From NCBI GenBank assembly GCA_002328485.1, contig DCUF01000011.1, forward strand, positions 1-12,308: DNA of 12,308 nt, written 5' to 3'. Made by a program: the position numbers and the translations under genes. The stretch comes from Deltaproteobacteria bacterium UBA2221. GTDB taxonomy: Bacteria; Desulfobacterota; Syntrophorhabdia; Syntrophorhabdales; WCHB1-27. Every line of letters begins with the position of its first letter. Position 1 is the stretch's first letter. The notes beneath the pieces are model-generated. The model did no database searches, was not told the origin of the DNA, and saw only the letters and a list, made by a program, of their open reading frames with translations. Shown piece after piece: positions 6,503 through 12,308 of the stretch.

Positions 6503-6859
6503 GTGGATTCAAGAGAAAGGGCGTTTTTGATAGGACAGTTGGCTGAGGAGAAGAAGGCGAGCAAGGTGACGGTGCTCGATCTTGCCGGCCTCACGGATAT
6601 TGCCGATTTTTTCGTCATCGCCGACGGCGCCAGTGAACGGCAGGTAAGAACCATCGCCGAGACCGTGGAGCTGGAGATGAAAAACAGGGGAGTCCGACCG
6701 GTTTCCGTCGAAGGCATGGACGAAGGCCGATGGGTTATCATTGACTACGGAGATGTGATAGCCCATGTGTTTCTTGAGCCTCTCCGGGAGCTGTATGATC
6801 TGGAGAGCCTGTGGATAGAGGCCAAGCGATACAACCCAGAGGGCGAAAATAAGATTTAG
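6503..6859 (+). CDS. rsfS: Ribosome silencing factor RsfS
   Basis: RsfS binds ribosomal protein uL14 on the 50S subunit, blocks subunit joining and lowers translation when nutrients are short. The 118-residue product has the family core: LAGLTDIADFFVIADG (27-42), SERQV (44-48), GMDEGRWVIIDYGDVIAHVF (71-90) and the terminal R-x-x-YDLExLW pattern (95-104). The assigned GTG start sits 5 nt after nadD, with an AAAGGGTAAGG purine-rich stretch before it. Its position next to nadD is conserved widely. With obgE, rplU and rpmA it makes this a ribosome-rich cluster. Confidence 0.95.
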   Translation: MDSRERAFLIGQLAEEKKASKVTVLDLAGLTDIADFFVIADGASERQVRTIAETVELEMKNRGVRPVSVEGMDEGRWVIIDYGDVIAHVFLEPLRELYDLESLWIEAKRYNPEGENKI

Positions 6860-6868
6860 AGGTGGATA

Positions 6869-7222
6869 ATGGACAAGGAAAAGCTGGAATTTTTCAAGAA
6901 AAAGCTGCTAAAAATGAGAGAGGCGATCCTCGACAAGTCGAAGAAGCTGAAAGAAGACTCATATACACTTGGGACAGACGGCATTCAAGACATGGCTGAT
7001 GCGGCGAGCAATGCCTACAACGCGGACATCCTCATGAGCATCAGTGACAATGATTTGAATCTGCTGAAGGAGATCGATTCCTCCCTTGACAAGATAGCCG
7101 GTGATAGCTACGGCATCTGCGAGGAATGCGAGGAGGAGATCACGGAAAAGAGGCTCGAAGCGAATCCGGTGGCGCGGTACTGTATAACCTGTAAAAGGAT
7201 GATGGAGGAAAAAAGGATTTAA
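6869..7222 (+). CDS. DksA/TraR-family zinc-finger transcription regulator
   Basis: Members of this family enter the RNA polymerase secondary channel and tune promoter activity, in several cases with ppGpp. The 117-residue protein has an N-terminal coiled coil (about 3-75). An acidic DxxD pair (Asp41, Asp44) lies near the tip, comparable to the functional tip aspartates of E. coli DksA. A four-cysteine zinc finger follows, Cys84-x2-Cys87-x17-Cys105-x2-Cys108, with RLEANPVARYC. It is shorter than E. coli DksA (151), lacking its N-terminal extension, so whether it is the true DksA orthologue or a paralogue is open. An AGGTGG-type site precedes the ATG. It is 9 nt after rsfS and 2 nt before the next gene. 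Confidence 0.88.
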   Translation: MDKEKLEFFKKKLLKMREAILDKSKKLKEDSYTLGTDGIQDMADAASNAYNADILMSISDNDLNLLKEIDSSLDKIAGDSYGICEECEEEITEKRLEANPVARYCITCKRMMEEKRI

Positions 7223-7224
7223 GG

Positions 7225-8598
7225 ATGAAGCATAAGTTCATCTTTCTCTTGTTTCTGGTTTTTCTTCTGCTCCACCTCTATATCTCTTGGCTCAACCCCG
7301 AGACCGTCCGATTCTACGTGGACACGGGGAGGAAGTACTTCTACGAGATGAGCCTTGCCAATTTCGTAACGGCCTCCTTTGTTTTCGGCCTGATTGTATC
7401 TCTCGTCGTCAGTTTTCTCTCTGACATAAAGAGGTTTATGGATCGATGGAAGGAGGGGAGAAGAGAGAAGAAGAGGGGGGAGTTGAGGGAGATCTGTGAG
7501 AGGGCAAGACTCCACTATCTTCGTGGAGAAGGCGAGAAGGCTTTGGAGCTGTACAACCGTCTCCTGAGATCGGCTCCTGATATGGAAGAGGCATACTTGC
7601 CCGTCGCTGATATGTACATTGCGGTCAAGGAATACGACAAAGCCGATCAGATCCTGGATCTCGCTGAGAAGAACCTGGGTAAGCGGGAGTCTATCTCGTT
7701 CAAAAGGGTTAGGATTCATGTGGCCAATAAGGATACGGTGAAACTGGAACAGGATCTGAAAGATACCCTCAAGCTCAATGAGTCTAACTATGAGGCCATG
7801 GGGATGTTAAGGGATCTCTATATAGGCGACAAGAGGTGGGATGACGCGCTCGATATAGAGAAGAGGCTGAAGAAACAACTCAAGACGGATGATGAAAATA
7901 GAAGATTCATAGGAATCCGGTATGAGAAGGCAAAGGAGCAGGTCGAAAAAGGCGATACCCGTCACTATGACGCGATTTTGAAGGAGTTGAAGGAGATAAT
8001 CGGCGAGCAGAAGCGGTTTATCCCCGGGTATATCCTGACGGGTCAGGTCTACGAACGGATGGGAAAACTGAACGATGCGGGACGGGTATATGGTCGGGGT
8101 TACGCAAAGACCGGACATATCGTCTTTCTTCTCAAGATGGAGGATCTCTATATCAGTCGCCGCGAGCCGGGGGTTATCCTAAAGATCTATCGGCGTATTC
8201 TCGATCTCTCGCCCAGAAACCCTCTTATCATGTTCCTTTATGCCCGTCTCTGTCTTCGCCTGGAGATGATTGATGACGCCATCGATATGCTCAACACCCT
8301 TTTTGCCGATGAAGAGACCTTCCGGGGGCTTCACCGGGCCATGGCTGAGGCCTATATCCATCGGGGAGAATTTGAAAAGGCGGTTGAGGAGTTTCGAAAG
8401 GCCTTCCCCATTGAGCAGGTCTATATCCCGTTTCTCTGTGAGAAATGTCAGGCCGTTCGCGAGGAATGGTCGGATTTCTGCGAGAGCTGCTTTAGCTGGA
8501 ATACCATAAATGTGAGGCAGGAAGGTCTGTTTCAAAAAGACACCGTAGACATACGACAGGTGTACGAACAAGACTGGGGGGCTCCAGATGCTCAATGA
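7225..8598 (+). CDS. LapA-LapB-like fusion: membrane-anchored TPR protein with C-terminal rubredoxin-type metal site
   Basis: In E. coli, LapB (YciM) is an inner-membrane TPR protein that, with FtsH, controls LpxC turnover and so lipopolysaccharide synthesis; LapA (YciS) is a small two-helix neighbour. This 457-residue protein seems to combine both. It has two hydrophobic helices (about 4-21 and 46-66) separated by LNPETVRFYVDTG, the LapA/DUF1049 layout. A basic linker (70-88) leads to a helical TPR array (about 90-395; for example residues 93-118 and 370-396). A C-terminal four-cysteine site follows, Cys405-x2-Cys408-x10-Cys419-x2-Cys422, then SWNTI, as in the LapB rubredoxin-like domain. 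A tail of about 30 residues ends it. It starts 2 nt after the DksA-type gene and overlaps apgM by 11 nt. The domain reading comes from pattern, and the LPS role is inferred. Confidence 0.83.
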   Translation: MKHKFIFLLFLVFLLLHLYISWLNPETVRFYVDTGRKYFYEMSLANFVTASFVFGLIVSLVVSFLSDIKRFMDRWKEGRREKKRGELREICERARLHYLRGEGEKALELYNRLLRSAPDMEEAYLPVADMYIAVKEYDKADQILDLAEKNLGKRESISFKRVRIHVANKDTVKLEQDLKDTLKLNESNYEAMGMLRDLYIGDKRWDDALDIEKRLKKQLKTDDENRRFIGIRYEKAKEQVEKGDTRHYDAILKELKEIIGEQKRFIPGYILTGQVYERMGKLNDAGRVYGRGYAKTGHIVFLLKMEDLYISRREPGVILKIYRRILDLSPRNPLIMFLYARLCLRLEMIDDAIDMLNTLFADEETFRGLHRAMAEAYIHRGEFEKAVEEFRKAFPIEQVYIPFLCEKCQAVREEWSDFCESCFSWNTINVRQEGLFQKDTVDIRQVYEQDWGAPDAQ

Positions 8599-9790
8599 TC
8601 TGATATTGTCCACGGATAGCAGAATCGTATTTCTGGTTCTCGATGGTGTGGGAGACATCCCCAATCCGAGTTACAACTTCATGACCCCTCTCGAGGCGGC
8701 GAAGAAGCCGAATCTGGATCTTCTTGCCATGGAGAAGGGTGCCCTGGGAAGAATCATCCCCGTGGACATCGGGGTGACGCCGGGCAGCGGTCCAGGGCAT
8801 CTGAGCCTTTTTGGCTACGACCCGGTCCAGTACTCTATCGGTCGTGGGATCCTTGAAGTGCTGGGGCTGAATATGGACCTCCAGGCAAATGATCTGGCTG
8901 CCCGAGGTAATTTTTGTACCGTCCGCGACGGAGTCGTGGTCGACAGACGGGCGGGGCGGATTGCCACATCTGAGACGGAGAGATTGATAGCACAGATCGC
9001 CTCGGCCGTGCCCGAGGTCGAGGGATACAAGGTAGTTCTGGCACCAGGGAAATCGCACCGTTTTGCGGTCATCTTCAGGGGTCAAGGGTTGAGTGACGAA
9101 CTGGACGATGCAGACCCCCACAAAGACGGCAGGCCGCCGGCACCGGCAAAGGCAAAGACCGCACAAGCGGAAAAGGCTGCGTCTGTGGTAAACGCCTTTA
9201 TTCGGAAGGTGGGTGAGGTATTGAAGGATGAGCCTGTGGCCAATGGGATTCTCCTGAGAGGCTTTTCACTCAGACCCGACATCCCGCAGTTCTCGGAACG
9301 GTATGCCATGGACGCCCTCGCCATTGCGACCTATCCCATGTACCGGGGCATTGCCAAGGTTTTGGGCATGACGGTACAGCATGAACCTCAGGATTACGGC
9401 GATGCCGTTGCCATATTGAAGAACAATTTCAATGCCTTTCAATTCTTCTTTGTCCACATCAAGGAAACCGATACAGCGGGGGAGGATGGAAATTTTCCGG
9501 CAAAGGTGGACGCCATCGAAGCGGTCGATCGAATCATCCCGGAGATTGCCGCCCTTCGGCCCGATGTCCTTGTTGTGACGGGAGATCACTCAACACCCTG
9601 CCCCCTCAAAGGCCACAGTTGGCATCCCGTTCCCCTCCTTCTGGTGACCAACGCCTTTACCGCAGGACGAGACGGACTCGCCTTTCATGAGAAGAACTGC
9701 CTGAGGGGTAGCGTTGGGACTATCTACAGCAAAGAGCTGATGGCTCTGGCTTTGGCCTCTTCGCTCAAACTTGATAAGTACGGCGCTTGA
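8588..9790 (+). CDS. apgM: 2,3-bisphosphoglycerate-independent phosphoglycerate mutase, archaeal type
   Basis: This enzyme interconverts 3- and 2-phosphoglycerate in glycolysis and gluconeogenesis and belongs to the alkaline-phosphatase superfamily. The 400-residue length is that of the ApgM class, clearly shorter than the roughly 510-residue GpmI enzymes. Metal and catalytic motifs are visible: VLDGVGD with Asp19, TPGSGPGHLSLFGYDP (64-79) with the likely nucleophile Ser67, HIKETDTAGEDGN in the C-terminal half, and VTGDHSTPCP near the end. ApgM-type enzymes occur in archaea and in some bacteria including deltaproteobacteria. The ATG overlaps the end of the LapA/LapB-like gene by 11 nt, so it is probably cotranscribed. 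Confidence 0.92.
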   Translation: MLNDLILSTDSRIVFLVLDGVGDIPNPSYNFMTPLEAAKKPNLDLLAMEKGALGRIIPVDIGVTPGSGPGHLSLFGYDPVQYSIGRGILEVLGLNMDLQANDLAARGNFCTVRDGVVVDRRAGRIATSETERLIAQIASAVPEVEGYKVVLAPGKSHRFAVIFRGQGLSDELDDADPHKDGRPPAPAKAKTAQAEKAASVVNAFIRKVGEVLKDEPVANGILLRGFSLRPDIPQFSERYAMDALAIATYPMYRGIAKVLGMTVQHEPQDYGDAVAILKNNFNAFQFFFVHIKETDTAGEDGNFPAKVDAIEAVDRIIPEIAALRPDVLVVTGDHSTPCPLKGHSWHPVPLLLVTNAFTAGRDGLAFHEKNCLRGSVGTIYSKELMALALASSLKLDKYGA

Positions 9791-10475
9791 TTATCTCACG
9801 GCGGCACTGAACCTCATCTATCCCCTGAACTGCGGTGGATGCAATGCACCCGGTTCAACGATCTGCGGGGATTGTCGGGAGACTTTCATGCCTATCGATG
9901 AGACAAAAAGCTGCCCCCTCTGTGGGCGTTCGACGGGGATTCCTTTGGAGTGCGGGGTCTGCACGTCGCAAAAACGCTATTTTTCCGCAGGGCACTTCGG
10001 CTTTTTCTTCTCTGACCGTCTCCGAGACGCACTTTTGGCATTCAAGTTCCGTCAGAGAAAGGATGTGGGCAGATTCTTAATGGGCCTGTTGCGGGAAAAG
10101 GTAGAGAGGCTCTCCGAGAGGTTCGATCTCATCGTCCCTCTCCCCGTGACCGAGAGTCGACTCCGGGAGCGGGGTTTCAACCAAACCTATGTCCTGAGCG
10201 AGGAGATAGCCCGCATGACCCACAAGCCCATAGACTGCCAATCCCTTGTAAAGACGAGAGAAACGAAAGACCAGTACACCCTTGGCCGGGAGGCGAGGAT
10301 GAGAAACCTCATCGGGGTCTTTGCGGTGAGGGATCCGGAGGTCATAGAGGACTGCCGCATTCTCCTCGTGGATGATCTTTTTACCACGGGCGCAACAGTA
10401 TCGGAGGCCTCCAAGGTGCTCGTGCGGGCCAAGGCTGCTCGGGTCGAGGTGTTTGCCCTGGCGAGGACCCCCTGA
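9771..10475 (+). CDS. ComF-family phosphoribosyltransferase-like protein
   Basis: ComF proteins are needed for DNA uptake in naturally competent bacteria, but many genomes carry homologues of unknown role. The 234-residue sequence has an N-terminal double zinc ribbon: Cys21/Cys24 with Cys32/Cys35, and Cys48/Cys51 with Cys61/Cys64. The phosphoribosyltransferase domain follows, with VPLPVTESRLRERGFNQ (122-138) and the PRPP-binding loop ILLVDDLFTTGATV (197-210). The assigned start is TTG at 9771, overlapping apgM by 20 nt. I see no convincing Shine-Dalgarno sequence and no ATG or GTG before the first cysteines, so the exact start is uncertain. The next gene begins in a TGATG overlap. No other competence gene is present here. 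Confidence 0.9.
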   Translation: MISTALDYLTAALNLIYPLNCGGCNAPGSTICGDCRETFMPIDETKSCPLCGRSTGIPLECGVCTSQKRYFSAGHFGFFFSDRLRDALLAFKFRQRKDVGRFLMGLLREKVERLSERFDLIVPLPVTESRLRERGFNQTYVLSEEIARMTHKPIDCQSLVKTRETKDQYTLGREARMRNLIGVFAVRDPEVIEDCRILLVDDLFTTGATVSEASKVLVRAKAARVEVFALARTP

Positions 10476-10996
10476 TGAAGCGACTTATTGCCCTGCTCTC
10501 CGTGGTTCTGGTAATCATCTTCCTCGCAGGCGTGGCGGCCTGGTGGCGCCTCCCATCGATCACCATTTTTCTTATGGGCAGGGCTATCGGCGGACGAATC
10601 GAGGCCGGGCACTCGACCGTTTCAAGGAACGGCATCCTTGCTACCCTGGAGCTCACGGACGTGAGCCTCTCCGGCGATGTGCAAGGGACCGTAAAGAAGG
10701 TTCGCCTGGATGTGAAACCAGGACGGGGCGTATACATCAAGTATGGTTTGGTCTCCGATTTCGATGTGGCCATCAAGAAGGAGAAGGCTGGCGGACGGTT
10801 CCTGCCTTTTCAGGTCGAATACGGGGAGGTTACCGGGGGAAGGGCGGTTTATAAGGGGCAGACCTTCACGATAAACAGTATCAAGATCAGGAACCTCAAT
10901 ACATCAGAACCATTTGAATTCTCCCTCGACGGGGGCATCGAGGGCTACGGCAAGATCAAGACCCACGGACGTGGGGTCTGGCGGTATGGCCGTTAG
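10475..10996 (+). CDS. Membrane-anchored protein resembling the N-terminus of AsmA-like/DUF748 proteins, possibly truncated
   Basis: The 173-residue product starts with a single hydrophobic segment (about 4-22, LIALLSVVLVIIFLAGVAAWW), so it is probably anchored in the inner membrane with its body in the periplasm. The rest is beta-rich. Segments such as IEAGHSTVSRNGILATLELTDVSL and the stretch around INSIKIRNLNTSEPFEFSLDGGI resemble the opening of AsmA-like proteins implicated in phospholipid transport. Those proteins are normally several hundred residues or longer, and this one stops at TAG 10994-10996. The frame stays open for 52 more codons to a TAG at 11153, but those residues are rich in Arg, His and Asp and do not look like a continuation. 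It could be a genuine small protein or the remains of a longer gene. It overlaps the comF stop by one base (TGATG). Confidence 0.6.
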   Translation: MKRLIALLSVVLVIIFLAGVAAWWRLPSITIFLMGRAIGGRIEAGHSTVSRNGILATLELTDVSLSGDVQGTVKKVRLDVKPGRGVYIKYGLVSDFDVAIKKEKAGGRFLPFQVEYGEVTGGRAVYKGQTFTINSIKIRNLNTSEPFEFSLDGGIEGYGKIKTHGRGVWRYGR

Positions 10997-11194
10997 GATA
11001 TGACCGTCGTGTACGGGATAACCGATTTTGATCGGGACCATCTTTTTCGCCGGCATGAAGGACGCAGTGATTCGAAGGGCCAACTGAACTACCGGAACGG
11101 CGGGTGCCGGCGGATTCGTCATGAGGAAGACAGCCGATCCACGTGGCACGGGTAGATCGCAGAAAAGATATCTTACCAGAGAGATTATAGGGCA
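10997..11194. other. 198-nt gap without an assignable gene, locally structured
   Basis: No frame gives a recognisable protein. CGCCGGCA (11048-11055) and TGCCGGCG (11105-11112) are perfect inverted arms 49 nt apart, and CAGT/ACTG can pair within the loop. The minus strand carries a long frame in antisense phase with the gene at 10475, which extends into the gene at 11195 and is probably a shadow. Whether this is decayed coding sequence, a leader or a small RNA cannot be settled from one sequence. I found no clear promoter for the next gene. Confidence 0.4.
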
Positions 11195-12070
11195 ATGAAG
11201 ATTGGAATTGTAGGGGCGGGAAAGGTGGGGATCGCCATCGCTTCGGTCTTGAAGGCGAAAGGTTTTGCGGTGACGGCCATCGCCTCCCGCCGGCAAGAGT
11301 CGCTTGACACGGCCATGAGGTATGTGGGGGAAGGCACGAGATATACACTGGCCGTACGAGACGTTGTAGAGAGATCCGATGTCGTAGGGGTTACAGTTCA
11401 AGATCGGGAGATCCCAGCCGTGGCCCGTGAAATCGCAACGCATTTCCAGGATCTTAAAGGGAAGGTGTTTTTTCACACGAGCGGCGCCCATACCGCCGCA
11501 GAGCTCAAGCCTCTCGATGACCGGGGCGCGAACCTGGGCTCCCTCCACCCGCTCCAGACGTTTCCCGATGTCGAAAGCGGCATTGCTGCCATCCCCTCCA
11601 CCTTCATCTTCATAGAAGGCGATGAGGTGGCGGTGGCGAACCTTGAAAAGATCGCCTCGCACCTCGGATCAGAGGTTGTTCGCATCGAAAGCAGCAACAA
11701 GGTGCTCTACCACCTTTCGGCAGTCCTCGTCTGCAACCTCCTGTGCGCTCTTCTCTACGAGGGCGAGCAGATCATGAATAACATTGGCATCGATCTTGAC
11801 CCCTTCTACCCGATCATCAGAACCACCCTGGGCAATATCGAGGCAAAGGGACCTCTGGCCTCTCTCACCGGTCCGGTGGTGCGGGGAGACTCCGGCACGA
11901 CGGCCGCCCACATGGCCGCGATGAAAGACATGCCGCAAGCAGCGGGCGTCTACAGGGAACTCTCCAGGGTGGCTCTGGAGATGGCGAAGAAAAGAGGAGC
12001 CTTATCGGCTGAACAGGCTGAGGTGCTGGAACGAGTTCTGGGGGGAGAAAAGCGCGAAATAGGAAAATAG
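11195..12070 (+). CDS. Rossmann-fold/DUF2520 NAD(P)-binding protein
   Basis: This family pairs an N-terminal NAD(P)-binding Rossmann domain, related to ketopantoate and pyrroline-5-carboxylate reductases, with a helical DUF2520 domain; its substrate is not generally established. In this 291-residue protein the dinucleotide loop is GIVGAGKVG (4-12). The linker region contains HTSGAH and GSLHPLQTFPD, typical of the family. The C-terminal domain shows KVLYHLSAVLVCNLLCALL and LTGPVVRGDSGTTAAH. Length is normal. The ATG follows a weak AGGG site. Despite the proBA genes upstream, this is not a clear ProC, whose C-terminal motif is different. The final residues and stop (EIGK, TAG 12068-12070) fall in the same short repeat that closes obgE. 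Confidence 0.87.
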   Translation: MKIGIVGAGKVGIAIASVLKAKGFAVTAIASRRQESLDTAMRYVGEGTRYTLAVRDVVERSDVVGVTVQDREIPAVAREIATHFQDLKGKVFFHTSGAHTAAELKPLDDRGANLGSLHPLQTFPDVESGIAAIPSTFIFIEGDEVAVANLEKIASHLGSEVVRIESSNKVLYHLSAVLVCNLLCALLYEGEQIMNNIGIDLDPFYPIIRTTLGNIEAKGPLASLTGPVVRGDSGTTAAHMAAMKDMPQAAGVYRELSRVALEMAKKRGALSAEQAEVLERVLGGEKREIGK

Positions 12071-12203
12071 CAAAATGGGAACAAGCTGGGGAGGCTTGGG
12101 AGACCGTGTTCTTGCCACCACTGTTACCTTATTCAACCTTTCCCGCCATCTTTTGCTTCGGTCTTCCCACGCGAATCCGCCATTTTGCTATTTCGCCATT
12201 TGC
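12054..12203. repeat. Second copy of the A-rich repeat palindrome
   Basis: The forward unit at 12054-12078 includes the stop of the preceding gene. AAATAGCAAAATGG (12065-12078) is perfectly repeated in inverted form at 12180-12193 as CCATTTTGCTATTT. Nested inside, TGGGAGACCG (12097-12106) pairs with CGGTCTTCCCA (12159-12169) with one bulge. The right arm continues TTCGCCATTTGCAC, which resembles the right arm at 3451-3474. This occupies most of the 193-nt spacer before the tRNA; I see no gene in it. Confidence 0.75.
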
Positions 12204-12224
12204 ACATTATCCGACCCTCCGGCG

Positions 12225-12253
12225 TTGATAGATAGAGCTTTCTATGATATCTT
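12225..12253 (+). promoter_or_regulatory. Possible promoter of the tRNA-Pro gene
   Basis: TTGATA (12225-12230) and TATCTT (12248-12253) are separated by 17 nt, and a start near 12260 would lie just before the tRNA 5' end at 12264. The -35 matches 5 of 6 and the -10 matches 4 of 6. The position is right, but the -10 is weak. Confidence 0.45.
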
Positions 12254-12263
12254 TAGCTTTCGT

Positions 12264-12308
12264 CGGGGCGTAGCGCAGCATGGTTAGCGCGCTTGCCTTG
12301 GGAGCAAG
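12264..12308 (+). tRNA. tRNA-Pro (anticodon UGG), 3'-truncated by the window end
   Basis: The 5' acceptor strand CGGGGCG (12264-12270) is followed by TA. The D arm is GCGC (12273-12276) paired with GCGC (12287-12290) around AGCATGGTTA. The anticodon stem CTTGC/GCAAG (12292-12296/12304-12308) carries the loop CTTGGGA with anticodon TGG at 12299-12301. The first base C and the D-arm pattern are typical of proline tRNAs. The variable loop, T arm and 3' acceptor strand lie beyond the window, so their pairing cannot be checked. Confidence 0.92.

Noticed and set aside
11060..11090. tRNA-like pieces on the minus strand (GGTAGTTCAGTTGG followed closely by TTCGAATC)
   Set aside because: The D-arm-like and T-loop-like strings are adjacent with no anticodon arm between them and no matching acceptor stem. 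Probably chance.
10904..11662. 252-codon minus-strand frame across the gap into the DUF2520 gene
   Set aside because: It is in antisense phase with the gene at 10475 and overlaps the strongly supported gene at 11195, so it is most likely a shadow. The central part over the gap is left as an open question in the findings.
12075..12287. 70-codon plus-strand frame before the tRNA
   Set aside because: It covers the palindromic repeat and runs into the tRNA gene; no ribosome-binding site or protein-like pattern.

Overview
The window reads as chromosomal backbone of a strictly anaerobic Gram-negative bacterium, most likely of the deltaproteobacterial (Desulfobacterota) type. This rests on the gene order rplU-rpmA-obgE-proB-proA-nadD-rsfS, a short DksA-type regulator, a LapA/LapB-type envelope protein, an archaeal-type phosphoglycerate mutase and an oxygen-defence pair (flavodiiron protein plus rubrerythrin). 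No lineage marker was searched, so the placement is an inference. Every gene I accept lies on the + strand, and they are packed tightly with short gaps or overlaps.

Region 1 (1-1660) holds a 5'-truncated flavodiiron protein and rubrerythrin, an O2/peroxide detoxification unit. The first 55 bases are anomalous. Bases 1-25 are a perfect inverted copy of 56-80, and the reverse complement of 1-55 encodes the missing flavodiiron N-terminal residues. This looks like a fold-back at a sequence end, or less likely a genuine inversion.

Region 2 (1661-3389) has a hairpin, then a good sigma70-type promoter overlapped by an 8-bp inverted repeat, then rplU, rpmA and obgE (ribosomal proteins bL21 and bL27 and the ribosome-assembly GTPase).

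Region 3 (3390-10996) is a long run of cotranscribed-looking genes: proB and proA (proline synthesis), nadD (NAD synthesis), rsfS (ribosome silencing), a DksA/TraR zinc-finger protein, a LapA-LapB-like fusion, apgM (glycolysis), comF-family phosphoribosyltransferase and a short AsmA-like membrane-anchored protein that may be truncated. Several starts are GTG and overlap the preceding stop, which suggests translational coupling.

Region 4 (10997-12308) has a 198-nt unexplained gap, a Rossmann/DUF2520 protein, a 193-nt spacer with a long imperfect palindrome, and the first 45 nt of a tRNA-Pro(UGG) gene cut by the window end.

I see no CRISPR array, transposase, phage gene or defence system. The most unusual items are the fold-back at the left end, a short A-rich repeat family that supplies the stop codons of two unrelated genes and pairs with inverted partners downstream, the LapA-LapB fusion, and the possibly truncated AsmA-like gene with its structured downstream gap.
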